A DNA stretch of 59,627 bases from DHVE2 group archaeon (lineage in GTDB: Archaea; Thermoplasmatota; Thermoplasmata; Thermoplasmatales; Aciduliprofundaceae), in contig JALWRZ010000001.1 in NCBI GenBank assembly GCA_026993785.1, forward strand, positions 41,559 to 101,185, written 5' to 3'. A program made the position numbers and the translations under genes. Below the pieces are notes generated by a model, which was not told where the DNA came from, made no database searches, and saw only the letters and a list, made by a program, of their open reading frames with translations. Below, piece after piece: positions 25,111-34,058 of the stretch (the stretch's first letter is position 1; every line of letters starts with the position of its first letter).

Positions 25111-26430
25111 TTACAGCCCCCTCTTCCTTCTCCTCGCAGTACCGATCTCCACGGTGCGGGATATGATCTCGTAAAGAATCGCTCTCTTGTCCCCACTGCT
25201 CTTCCTCAGGATTCGACCAAGACGCTGCACATATTCACGGCGGCTTCCAGAGCCTCCTAAGATTATGCCCACCGAGGCATCGGGAACGTCCACGCCCTCG
25301 TTGAGAACCTTGGAGGTCGCAATCACCGTGTAATCTCCCCTGCGGAAACTGTTGAGCACGTGCTCCCGCTCCCTCTTCTTCGTTTCATGCGTTATAAAGG
25401 GAACCAGGAACCTTTTTGCAATCTCATAGACCTGCTCGTTCTGCTCCGTGAATATTATTATCTTCTCGCCCCTGTGCCTGAGTAGCAGTTCTTCTAAAAC
25501 CCTGTATTTGGCTCTAGAGCCGAACGCGATTCTCCTGGCGTACATCCTTGCAAGCAGCGCCTCCCTGGCAGCCTTGGAGCGGCCGCTCATCCTTATCAAC
25601 TTCTCTAATAAATCCTCGCCTTTGATCTTCTCCTTCTTCAGAAACTCTGTATAGATTTTCCAGTATTTATCATACTCTCTCTTCTCATCCTCATCAAGAT
25701 CCACGTAGATTCTCTTTATCTCAAAGGGCGCCAGGTGCTTGCCGCTCAGCTCTTTCACATCGCCTCTGTAAATCACATCACCTGCAATTTCCTTAGCATA
25801 CTCGTGCAACCCATCCTCGCGCTCAAATGTGGCTGTGAGCCCCAGCCTGTACGGCGCAAGCAGATACTCTCCAATTTGCGAGTAGGATGGCGAGGGCAAG
25901 TGATGCACCTCGTCAAACACTGCAAGCAGAAATTTGTTGCCCAGATACTCCGCGCTTAAATAAGCGGAAGCGTAGGTGGTCACGGTTATGCCCTTTATCT
26001 CTTTAATCTCTCCCGTGTATATTCCCGGCTCGTAGCCGAACCCCTCCTTTATATTCCTGCCCCACTGATCTACGAGCTCCAGCGTGGGCGTCACCACCAA
26101 GGTGGGAACATTGAGCATCTCAATGATTTTTAGAGCTACAAGCGTTTTGCCAGCACCTGTAGGCAGCACTACGGTGCCCCATTTCTCCTGCATCCACACC
26201 TCAATCGCCTCCCTCTGATAATCTCGCAGCGGTGGATGCTCCAGTTTCAATTCTCCCAGCGGCGGCAGCTCCAGGCACTCGTCCTTGTACTCTTTATCTA
26301 TCAGATATTCCTTGATCCTGCGGTAGAACATCCCCTTCGCCCTGTATAATCCGACGCGGGGGTCATAAACTGCATGGGGAATCTCCTGATTCGCCAGAAC
26401 CGTGCCTCCCTCGTATGTCAGCGTAATCAC
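25111..26430 (-). CDS. xpb: XPB/Rad25-type DNA helicase
   Basis: Superfamily 2 helicase working with Bax1 in nucleotide-excision-type repair. The 439-residue product has an N-terminal damage-recognition-like domain, Walker A PTGAGKT at about 90-96, the DEAH-family box DEVHHLP near 171-177, and a C-terminal helicase lobe ending VQRLGRILRKSSGDKR. Translation probably starts at GTG, 25 nt after a TATA-like AAACATAAAA (26451-26460), so it is leaderless and has its own promoter, separate from the cas3 operon upstream. Confidence 0.9.
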   Translation of the reverse strand: MITLTYEGGTVLANQEIPHAVYDPRVGLYRAKGMFYRRIKEYLIDKEYKDECLELPPLGELKLEHPPLRDYQREAIEVWMQEKWGTVVLPTGAGKTLVALKIIEMLNVPTLVVTPTLELVDQWGRNIKEGFGYEPGIYTGEIKEIKGITVTTYASAYLSAEYLGNKFLLAVFDEVHHLPSPSYSQIGEYLLAPYRLGLTATFEREDGLHEYAKEIAGDVIYRGDVKELSGKHLAPFEIKRIYVDLDEDEKREYDKYWKIYTEFLKKEKIKGEDLLEKLIRMSGRSKAAREALLARMYARRIAFGSRAKYRVLEELLLRHRGEKIIIFTEQNEQVYEIAKRFLVPFITHETKKREREHVLNSFRRGDYTVIATSKVLNEGVDVPDASVGIILGGSGSRREYVQRLGRILRKSSGDKRAILYEIISRTVEIGTARRRKRGL

Positions 26431-26510
26431 GCATCACTTATGTCTTTCTGTTTTATGTTTGTTGTGGTGGGCGGCGGGGGTTTTCGGATATGGCCTTATG
26501 GGAGAAGGTT

Positions 26511-29276
26511 TTACATAAATCTTGTTTTTTCATCTATCCATTCATCTAGGTCTTTTCCTCGGAGTATATCAATACCATACTTATTTATCTCCTCTATCTT
26601 TGCTTTTTCGGGTTTTATGTTAAGAACATAGAATCCCAAGAATTCATAAGGTCTTTTTTCCAAGTATCCATTAAGAGCATATTCTGGTATGGGAATGGAG
26701 TACTCATACATCCACCGCAGTATCTTTAATTTCTCGTAATTTAACTTTGTTTCTGTGATATCTTCCGTTCCCAATATGCCTTTGGTGATATCTTTCCAGC
26801 TATCGCGATATTCGCCCCTCTCTAACATTTCCACAAGTTTCTTTAATTTTTCAGAATCCTCTTTATTTATATCTTCTCTTGCCTGCATATCTTCTCGCAT
26901 AATCTGAGGAATCACTAACTGCACCCCAGCAATTCTTCTGAAAATTCTCTGCGCTTCTGATCTCTTAGATGCTTGGTAAATCTCAAGCCATTTCAAAGTA
27001 TCCTCAATTTCTTTCTCATACTTTTCTTTAATTTTTTCAGAGGAATAAATCTTTTCTACGAGTTCTCTTTCTTTTTCATAATTCAATACCTCTTCATGCT
27101 TCTCTATCTCTTTTAGAGCTTTTAAAGTTTCTTCCAAAACTTCTAATGGTCGGTAGATAGCTTTAGTTCCTCTGCTAATTTCATCAAATATGTAAATGTT
27201 GGGCGTTTCTTCATCATAATTATCTTCTCTATTTCTGTAAACTCTCCCCCATCTCTGAACCTGACTATCTATAGGAGATATCTCAGTTATAAGTATATCA
27301 AAATCAAAGTCCACAGAAGCCTCAACTATTTGCGTGGCCACCACAATGATTCTTTCATTTTTAGGTATCTCTCCCCTCTTTTTCTTATTTAAAAACTCTT
27401 TTATTTTTGCAATTCTCCTGCTCTTCTCAATCTCAACAAGACGAGAATGTAATAATTCAACAAAAGCAACATTCCTTTTATTCCTACACTCTTTCAAATT
27501 TTCAAATATTTTAACAGCATCCATAACAGTATTTGCGATTATAAGAACATTCTTGCCGCTGTTGTCATCTATAATTTCCATAATATTTCCATTAATCTTT
27601 ACATCACTCTGAGAGGATTTGCCATTCTCTTTAGGTTTTTCCGCTACCAACGGTCCCTCTACAATTTTCAGTTTGTGCCTCTTCAAATCATAATTTTTTA
27701 TCTCTATTGCCTTTTGAGACATCTTTTCTTTTTCTTTTTTCAAATCAGCAATTGGAATCTTTAATTCTGTCTTTCTACCGGTATGCAGAAACTCTTTAAA
27801 GTAGGGTGGAAATGTTGCGGTAATTATCAGTATATTTCCATATACTTTTTTGACCATTTCAAGTGTTTTTATTATTATTGCGGCCATTTCTGGGTCATAG
27901 GCCTGTATTTCATCAATAACTATGGTGGATAGAGGATATATGGATAAGAGTTTATCAAACCCATAAAATTTGAGAGATGATAAAAACACCTGATCCGGTG
28001 TGGTTAAAAGCATAGGTGATGCAAACATTCTCACCTCTTTTAATTTCTCAGGTACCGAAATGTCCTCGCCTTTTAAATATTCTATAAAGGCCGTGGAATG
28101 TAGCAGATCAACATATTCTTTATGGAAATAACCCTTCTCCCCTTTCACTCCATCGGATCCAGCAAATCTCTTATAGAGATCATTCAAAGCAACCCGTAGC
28201 GGCAATGTATACAGCAATTTTTTACCCTTTTCTCTCGCCCAAAGCAATGCAAACTCTGTTTTTCCGGAACCCGTAGGGGCTATTAAAATCAAATCTTCAT
28301 TGTTTCTATATCTCTCAATTATTTCTTCTTGCCACATTTTTTTGTGTGAGATATCCAATGCTTCTTTTATGTTCCCTGGTAAATCTTTCATAACTTCTTC
28401 AACTATAGACAAAGGTTTTTCAGCCTCCACCCCGGGACCTGCACTGGCAGCATAATCGCACCTTCTCAAAAGACCCAAAAATACAAAGAAATCATAAAGC
28501 TCCTCTCCCTTCTCCTCATATAGCTCATATAAAGGCAATATGTTTGAAACACCCCATCCGTAATATTCGTTATCTTTATCCAGTCTATCTCTTAAATTCT
28601 CCAACTTTTTAATATTTAATTCACTTTCTAGTTCATTAAGAGCATCAATTATGAACTTTGCATTTTCTTTATTTTCAAATTCATTCTTTAGGTGTCTTAT
28701 TAGCTCTCTATAAATTTGTTCTAGCAAATCTTTCTTTTCGATTAGAAAGTCAATATATTCTTTTATCTGCGGGTAATCGTCAATTATCCTAGTTATGTGC
28801 TGCTCCCTTTCGGTAAAGAATTTATTGTAATGATGGAGTAAAATCGCCGTTCTTATCTCCTTATCCTCTTCTCTATTGCCTAGAAATACCGCCGTGTGAA
28901 TCACAGAAAGTATCTCGTGGTCTCTTATCTTAAAATCTTTAGGATATCTTTTACCCGAAGGCGTGAAAAATTCTTGGATTTTTTTCCAATCATCCGATGG
29001 ATTGTTCTTATCTTTCTCATCGGAACTGAAAACTTCTCGCTGAAAACCATAATCTATCTTTCCTAAATCATGGAGAAATAAAGCCTTAGCTAAGTTTTTG
29101 AAGGTTTTTTCGGATTTTATTGGATTATAGTTAATATAATCATCGTTCTTAATTATGAATTCACGAATCTGAACAGCTCTCTCCAGCGTATCTTTTATGT
29201 GGTCCCTAAGTAGATAATGTTCATCTTTTCTGGATTTTGCCCTTATGACATCCAAAAGCTCTCTTCCATCCATCAT
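26511..29276 (-). CDS. cas3: Cas3 with HD nuclease and helicase domains
   Basis: Signature type I effector that unwinds and degrades target DNA after Cascade binding. The 921-residue product has an N-terminal HD domain (FLHDLGK at about 67-73, then DHEILSVIH and LLHHYNKF), Walker A APTGSGKTE near 333, the DEIQAY box near 450, ITATFPPYF, and motif VI-like VQRWGRVYRN. The HD and helicase are on one chain. The ATG at 29276 overlaps the cas5 stop. It is the last gene of the effector operon and is visibly AT-rich. Confidence 0.94.
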   Translation of the reverse strand: MMDGRELLDVIRAKSRKDEHYLLRDHIKDTLERAVQIREFIIKNDDYINYNPIKSEKTFKNLAKALFLHDLGKIDYGFQREVFSSDEKDKNNPSDDWKKIQEFFTPSGKRYPKDFKIRDHEILSVIHTAVFLGNREEDKEIRTAILLHHYNKFFTEREQHITRIIDDYPQIKEYIDFLIEKKDLLEQIYRELIRHLKNEFENKENAKFIIDALNELESELNIKKLENLRDRLDKDNEYYGWGVSNILPLYELYEEKGEELYDFFVFLGLLRRCDYAASAGPGVEAEKPLSIVEEVMKDLPGNIKEALDISHKKMWQEEIIERYRNNEDLILIAPTGSGKTEFALLWAREKGKKLLYTLPLRVALNDLYKRFAGSDGVKGEKGYFHKEYVDLLHSTAFIEYLKGEDISVPEKLKEVRMFASPMLLTTPDQVFLSSLKFYGFDKLLSIYPLSTIVIDEIQAYDPEMAAIIIKTLEMVKKVYGNILIITATFPPYFKEFLHTGRKTELKIPIADLKKEKEKMSQKAIEIKNYDLKRHKLKIVEGPLVAEKPKENGKSSQSDVKINGNIMEIIDDNSGKNVLIIANTVMDAVKIFENLKECRNKRNVAFVELLHSRLVEIEKSRRIAKIKEFLNKKKRGEIPKNERIIVVATQIVEASVDFDFDILITEISPIDSQVQRWGRVYRNREDNYDEETPNIYIFDEISRGTKAIYRPLEVLEETLKALKEIEKHEEVLNYEKERELVEKIYSSEKIKEKYEKEIEDTLKWLEIYQASKRSEAQRIFRRIAGVQLVIPQIMREDMQAREDINKEDSEKLKKLVEMLERGEYRDSWKDITKGILGTEDITETKLNYEKLKILRWMYEYSIPIPEYALNGYLEKRPYEFLGFYVLNIKPEKAKIEEINKYGIDILRGKDLDEWIDEKTRFM

Positions 29277-30151
29277 AACCACCCGTACTCGTCTATTATG
29301 AGGAATCTCCTTTTTTTATCTCCATTTTCTATGGCAAAATACTCCACTCGTTCTAAAGGTTCTTTTAATATTATGGAATAATCTGTGCCAGTGTATATCA
29401 CAGTCTCAAACTTAACGTCTCTCTCTGTTTCTTTGGTAATTTCCGCTTTATGTTTCACTGGCTTTCCATTATTCTTAAAGATAACTTTCACTGGAATTGA
29501 ATACACAGGGTATTTCTGGGTCTTAATAGGGAATTCTTTCCTATCACTATCTTTTTTGAGCTCTTTTCTAATGTATGTGGGATAATGGAGTCTTATATCC
29601 CCTGAAACTCTTTCATCTCCTTTTTCATTTTTCTCCAAAATCTTTTTAGGCTCCACGAAGTCAACTTTTCTGATAAAAACTACATCTTCACTCCTTCCAA
29701 GATATAGAATTTTTTGAGGATTTTCTAGTGCATTTCGTATCCCTTCAAGTAATTCCTTATCCCCTCTTATGAAAATGAAAAGGTGCCCATTGAAAAGCTC
29801 CTGTTGATATACTGGGGTTCGCTGAGACTTTGGTCCTTCGTTATACAGTGGCTTTTTCTGGTTCCATAAAGCAATTTTACTTCCTATTTTTACAAGTTCG
29901 GTATTTCCTTTTATCAGTTGCTGATAATTCCAAAACGCACTTTCAAAACCTCCATGAATGCTAACTTTTAAGTTCCACCACTTATCAATCCCAAATTTAT
30001 TTCCATACCAATCATTGATGGCGTTTTGAAGCATTCCTATTATTGTGGATTTAGGTGGTAGCGGGTAGCTCTGGGCATAATAGAAAGTAAATGGATTTCG
30101 GTATTGTGCATACGGCTGGAAGAGCTCTATGTATAGTGTACCCTCATTCAT
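29273..30151 (-). CDS. cas5: Cas5, type I-B Cascade subunit
   Basis: Binds the crRNA 5' tag and caps the Cas7 filament. The 292-residue product begins with the RAMP-like strand TLYIELFQPYAQYR and has the Cas5 signature SYPLPPKSTIIGMLQNAI at about residues 29-46. It lies between cas7 and cas3 and overlaps cas3, supporting equal production. The family resembles the Cas5 of the Tneap-type I-B systems. Confidence 0.9.
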   Translation of the reverse strand: MNEGTLYIELFQPYAQYRNPFTFYYAQSYPLPPKSTIIGMLQNAINDWYGNKFGIDKWWNLKVSIHGGFESAFWNYQQLIKGNTELVKIGSKIALWNQKKPLYNEGPKSQRTPVYQQELFNGHLFIFIRGDKELLEGIRNALENPQKILYLGRSEDVVFIRKVDFVEPKKILEKNEKGDERVSGDIRLHYPTYIRKELKKDSDRKEFPIKTQKYPVYSIPVKVIFKNNGKPVKHKAEITKETERDVKFETVIYTGTDYSIILKEPLERVEYFAIENGDKKRRFLIIDEYGWL

Positions 30152-30153
30152 GC

Positions 30154-31149
30154 CTACTCCTCTTTGCCTCCAAGAAACTCTTCGACCTTTTCCAAAACCC
30201 TTGATTTCATAGTCAGTGCCTCAAATTTATCCTTTGGCTCATAATCACAGAATCCCTTGCGATAGTAAAGTGGCAACTTCTTCGATATTTCTTGATCATT
30301 TATTCTGAACAATGGCATAAGTCCCTCTTCTATTTGATTCTCTATAATTTCAGTGTCTCCCTCTTTTCTGTGTGTTCGTATTACTTTGTAATGCGTCTTT
30401 CTATCCAGTGCTATTTTGTCTACGAATGTTTCATATTTTCCATCATTATATAATCCAACAATCACAAGCCAAGGGGAGAGATCCTCTCTTCGTCCTTTGA
30501 TGTCGCGCTTGAGATTTAGTATTGTCTCAACTAATTGCATTATTCGCTGATGGGCTATGCTTGAGTCAATTTTAATATCCTCAAGATCATCCCTTAAATG
30601 CTCACTGTAAAGATATTTCCCTATCCTATCCACATCTATGGTTACATTGTAAACATAGAAATCCGCTTTCTCTTCTATGGTTACAGGATTGCTTCCTTCT
30701 CCTCCTGCTCTTTTTACCACATCCAAATTAGCCATGGTGTGTGCATCCAGATTGGTAGGAGTGAGTGAGATCGCATGACTAATTTTAACTGGAGAAACCC
30801 GAGTCAACGCTGCTTCTTCACCGCCTTTCTTTGCAATCATAAATCCAAACAAATCAAATTCTGGAAATTCTAGGATTTTCTTGTTATCGACTAACTCCCT
30901 ACGGGGATGGGCAACACCCTCTTTTTCTTTTTCAAGCTCATCTTTTCCAGCTAATTTCCAATCATGAGGAAATAACTTGTTGGCCCAATGCAGTATACTG
31001 TATCTAAGTGCATATCTGCTCACTAGCACATACTGTCGACCATCCCACTTGGTTATCTTTTTCAGCTCTTGGTAGTTTGTTCCTCCACCCCAATCATAGT
31101 TCAATGAACTAGCGTAGAACACTATATCCAGCACAATATATTTTCCCAT
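30154..31149 (-). CDS. cas7: Cas7 of the Cst2/DevR family, Cascade backbone
   Basis: Six or so copies of Cas7 coat the crRNA spacer in Cascade. The 331-residue product has the DevR/Cst2-type N-terminus (VLDIVFYASSLNYD), the SRYALRYSILHWA segment near 42-54, and VSPVKISHAISLTP around 119-132. GAGGTG lies 6 nt before the ATG at 31149, so the in-frame GTG three codons upstream is discarded. It is one base after the small-gene stop. Confidence 0.9.
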   Translation of the reverse strand: MGKYIVLDIVFYASSLNYDWGGGTNYQELKKITKWDGRQYVLVSRYALRYSILHWANKLFPHDWKLAGKDELEKEKEGVAHPRRELVDNKKILEFPEFDLFGFMIAKKGGEEAALTRVSPVKISHAISLTPTNLDAHTMANLDVVKRAGGEGSNPVTIEEKADFYVYNVTIDVDRIGKYLYSEHLRDDLEDIKIDSSIAHQRIMQLVETILNLKRDIKGRREDLSPWLVIVGLYNDGKYETFVDKIALDRKTHYKVIRTHRKEGDTEIIENQIEEGLMPLFRINDQEISKKLPLYYRKGFCDYEPKDKFEALTMKSRVLEKVEEFLGGKEE

Positions 31150-31150
31150 T

Positions 31151-31483
31151 TCATTCACCTCCTGAGCTCATTATTCCCATTATTATTGTGTACCCTAACT
31201 TTTGGAAATTTTCCGGTGTATCATACTCTATATCCATCTTATTGAGAAGTGAACTCAATTTTCTGACGGATTCCTCTTTCATATATGGCGCTAGTAACTT
31301 AAGCACTTGATATAGGAACTGGTTTCTATTATTGGTTTTTAAGTAATTCAGCAAGTCATATACGATTCTCTGCTTTGCTTTTTCTCTACTTTCAAAAACT
31401 TTTCCGAATGCTGCCTCTGCATACTCTTTAATATCTCTCAACTCTTTTTCAGATATCATTTCTATTTCCACTTTTTCAATCAT
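31151..31483 (-). CDS. Small helical protein in the Cascade operon, possible small subunit (Cas11-like)
   Basis: A 110-residue, predicted all-helical protein between cas8 and cas7, preceded by AGGAGGT and overlapping cas8 by 8 bases. It has alternating charged and hydrophobic residues (FLYQVLKLLAPYMKEESVRK near 61-80) and no recognised motif. In type I-A a separate small subunit (Csa5) occupies a similar place, while in many I-B systems the small subunit is made from an internal start in cas8. By position and size it is a good Cas11 candidate, but sequence identity was not established. Confidence 0.65.
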   Translation of the reverse strand: MIEKVEIEMISEKELRDIKEYAEAAFGKVFESREKAKQRIVYDLLNYLKTNNRNQFLYQVLKLLAPYMKEESVRKLSSLLNKMDIEYDTPENFQKLGYTIIMGIMSSGGE

Positions 31484-33491
31484 TTTTCCTACCTCCTACT
31501 ACAAGACCTATAACTATGGATATGGCATAATTCTCCCACGTGACTTCATTCCGAAGGATATCCTCAAATAGATACCCCACTATTCTCTTCACATCTTCTT
31601 GTTTAGAAATTCCCGAGATATATTTCAATACTCCATTCACAAATCCATATTTGTCATTGGCCCGTATTTTCCCAAAGAGAATTAGGGCTATTTTCTTTCT
31701 ATTCTCGTTTTCCTTTACAAGCTCTTGTATAAGATAAGAAGCATAATGCATCCGAGATATTGAAGATTTTACATCATTTACAATTTCTCTATAATTTGAG
31801 AAAAATGATTCTCCAAATATTGGCTCACCATACACTTTATTTAGGCTCATTTCTTTTATTTTTGCGTCAACTGCTATGGCAGTTATCATCGTATTTCTGG
31901 ATATGTATTTCTCGCTTCCTTGCCAAGTATCGGAAATAAGGCCATGGATGTATAAAAGTATATGATCTAAAAGTGGTCTGTTCTTCACAAACTCTTCTAA
32001 AAGCCAGATCCAGACCCTACGTTTATTTTTGTCCTTTCTTGGCGTGGGTATATTTCTATTCAAAACATCTCTTAATGTGTCGTCCAATATTATACTGGCT
32101 TGAAGCTTGGGAATTCCTATATATTCTACTCCTATTAAATCTTGCTGGGAGAGTTTTTCATATCGAATTAAATACATATTTTCAAGACTCCAGATAGTCT
32201 GGGCCTCCAAAACCATATCTATTACCGCCTGCCAAGTTATTCTGAGTATTGATAGGCTGTTAACCTGGTTGTTTCTATTTAAATTATCCAAGTAAGTCCT
32301 AATCTTTTTATTGACTCCGTATGTGAAAAATAAATTGTTACCATAGAAAAAAATACTGCCAACACTTCCCACACGAACAAAGGCATTCAAGAAATTAATG
32401 AAGTAAACAAACAGATATGGTACGCGTTTTGCAATTGTTTTTGTTCTAAATCCGGTGTAGGAAATATTTGAGAACTCTTTATCCGATGGCAAAAATTTAC
32501 TGAGAGCTTTATCAATTTTAGACAAGTAATCCGAATAACTTGTGTTACCATCTATAAGGTTTCTTAAGTCTTTCAGTTGTTCAAAAATTCCTCTGGCATT
32601 ATTGAAGAACAAATAATTCTTAAAAAAACTGCTATCAACAGGAATCCTACAAAATACACCGTTTTTCTCAGAAATATTTTTCGATTTCACATCATCCCAA
32701 ATTCTGTTAAGGTAATTTTCGAGTTCTTTATGTATCGCCACAACTTTCTTAACATTTTTATAAAAATCATCATCTTCTGAAGGATTATTCAAAAACTTTT
32801 CAAAAAGTTTTATATCATCAACTGATAAATTATGTGTTCCATTTTTATTAGTAAGTTTTTTCCGCCTTCCAAGAAGCTCTAGGATTTTATTATCAAAATT
32901 TTTCACTAAATCATTTATAAAGTCTTCTCTTTTTTTAACGAGTTCTCTATACTTGATATCTGCATAGTGAGGTTTAGCCTTTCCTTTTTTATCATAACAT
33001 TCTGCTTCATGCATTACTTGCAGTTTTTTCCCTATCCATGATTCTCTGAAAAGTTCTGTAATATAAGTCCACCAAACTTTTTCTAAAATATCTTTGCCCA
33101 GGTTCTTATTTTTCTCAATAAAATTGATTAGTTCTACCTTTAACTCTTCATTTCTTTTTTGAGAAAGATCATAAAAATATGCAAATGGAAAATATCCATA
33201 ATAAACGACATCTGGCTCCTCTCTAATTCTCCTTTGCAACTCCTCCAGATCCCACCCATACACTTCCTCCATCAGATTCACAAACCCCAAAATCCCGGCA
33301 TCAATGAACCAGTTGCCGGTGAAGTGCAGCGGCGCGGAGTTTTCGGGATGCACGGAGTTTCTGGGATGCGTAGAGTTCATGGAATGCGGGGATTTCTCGA
33401 GATTTGCGGGATTTCCGGGATTTGCAGGGTGTGAGGTATCCAGCGTGGGTGTGTTCGAAGAAGACTCGGGAATATGAGAAAGCGAGTTCAC
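31476..33491 (-). CDS. cas8: Cas8 (Cst1-like large subunit) with repeat-rich N-terminal extension
   Basis: Large Cascade subunit that recognises the PAM and recruits Cas3. Similarity is strongest at FTGNWFIDAGILGFVNLMEE, now near residues 56-75; Cst1-type proteins usually begin close to that motif. The preceding 55 or so residues are Ser/Asn/Pro/His-rich and encoded by tandem repeats. The coding start is placed at GTG 33491, 26 nt after a TATA box at 33514-33521; an upstream GTG would put that TATA box inside the gene. An internal ATG near residue 38 is another possible start. First gene of the effector operon. Confidence 0.85.
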   Translation of the reverse strand: MNSLSHIPESSSNTPTLDTSHPANPGNPANLEKSPHSMNSTHPRNSVHPENSAPLHFTGNWFIDAGILGFVNLMEEVYGWDLEELQRRIREEPDVVYYGYFPFAYFYDLSQKRNEELKVELINFIEKNKNLGKDILEKVWWTYITELFRESWIGKKLQVMHEAECYDKKGKAKPHYADIKYRELVKKREDFINDLVKNFDNKILELLGRRKKLTNKNGTHNLSVDDIKLFEKFLNNPSEDDDFYKNVKKVVAIHKELENYLNRIWDDVKSKNISEKNGVFCRIPVDSSFFKNYLFFNNARGIFEQLKDLRNLIDGNTSYSDYLSKIDKALSKFLPSDKEFSNISYTGFRTKTIAKRVPYLFVYFINFLNAFVRVGSVGSIFFYGNNLFFTYGVNKKIRTYLDNLNRNNQVNSLSILRITWQAVIDMVLEAQTIWSLENMYLIRYEKLSQQDLIGVEYIGIPKLQASIILDDTLRDVLNRNIPTPRKDKNKRRVWIWLLEEFVKNRPLLDHILLYIHGLISDTWQGSEKYISRNTMITAIAVDAKIKEMSLNKVYGEPIFGESFFSNYREIVNDVKSSISRMHYASYLIQELVKENENRKKIALILFGKIRANDKYGFVNGVLKYISGISKQEDVKRIVGYLFEDILRNEVTWENYAISIVIGLVVGGRKND
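33333..33431 (-). repeat. Tandem 18-nt and 9-nt repeats inside cas8
   Basis: Three 18-nt units (33333-33350, 33351-33368, 33369-33386) on the minus strand follow the pattern CATCCC..AACTC. They adjoin about four 9-nt units with the core AATCCCG at 33387-33422. They encode a disordered HPxNS-type extension, are GC-rich against the AT-rich rest of cas8, and keep the frame because both units are multiples of three. Confidence 0.7.
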
Positions 33492-33513
33492 ATGGAAGAA
33501 ATGGCAGCAAGAG

Positions 33514-33521
33514 TATTTAAA
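33514..33521 (-). promoter_or_regulatory. TATA box of the cas8-cas3 effector operon
   Basis: TTTAAATA on the minus strand. Its centre is 26 nt from the GTG at 33491, pointing to a leaderless transcript. Confidence 0.6.
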
Positions 33522-33716
33522 CCTTTTCACGAACTATCTTGAAAATTATTTTTCTTATTATATCAAAAAATACCCTCATTATCGAAAGAATATAAATGGT
33601 AAAATGAGGAGAGATAAAGGGAGTGAAGAATACTATGATTTTATTGGCGATTCAACCGTTAATTATTTATATAAAGATTCCGTTGAAAGGCTTTAACTTC
33701 TTAAGGAGGCAGGGTG

Positions 33717-34058
33717 ATGCTTGAGATAAAACTACCACATGGGCTATATCGCATCCTTGCCAATTTGAGAGAAGATGAATTCAACAGGTTTTTGCATGAG
33801 AGACTGGAGGAGTATCGAAAGTATCTTGAATGGAATGACAGGGAAGCGCTCCTGAAAACTAAAGAGGAGATAGAAAAGAAAGTGGCAAGGATGAGGGAAG
33901 AGCTCAGGGAATTGCAAGATTTCTGTGATATGGCAGAAAGGGACCAGAAACTTCTTTTACAGTTCACGGAACAGGTAGATGAGGAGAATGAAGTTCTGAG
34001 TATGAGCATGGAGATGGGTGGTGAGAATGGAGATAGTGATAAAATCGGGAGCAGTTAA
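33717..34058 (+). CDS. Coiled-coil protein of unknown function, first of a pair beside cas genes
   Basis: A 113-residue, strongly charged protein. An N-terminal segment MLEIKLPHGLYRILANLRED may form a strand and helix, followed by a long heptad-like helix rich in Glu, Lys and Arg (residues about 30-85). GGAGG at 33705-33709 is 7 nt before the ATG; a TATA-like TTTATATAAA lies at 33666-33675. It overlaps the next gene by 32 bases. No family is recognised. Its position between cas8 and cas6, divergent from the effector operon, suggests a regulator or accessory protein, but this is inference. Confidence 0.65.
   Translation: MLEIKLPHGLYRILANLREDEFNRFLHERLEEYRKYLEWNDREALLKTKEEIEKKVARMREELRELQDFCDMAERDQKLLLQFTEQVDEENEVLSMSMEMGGENGDSDKIGSS

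Noticed and set aside
24873-25196. A 107-codon open reading frame over the xpb-bax1 junction
   Set aside because: It overlaps the two recognised genes on the same strand in another frame and has no family-like sequence.
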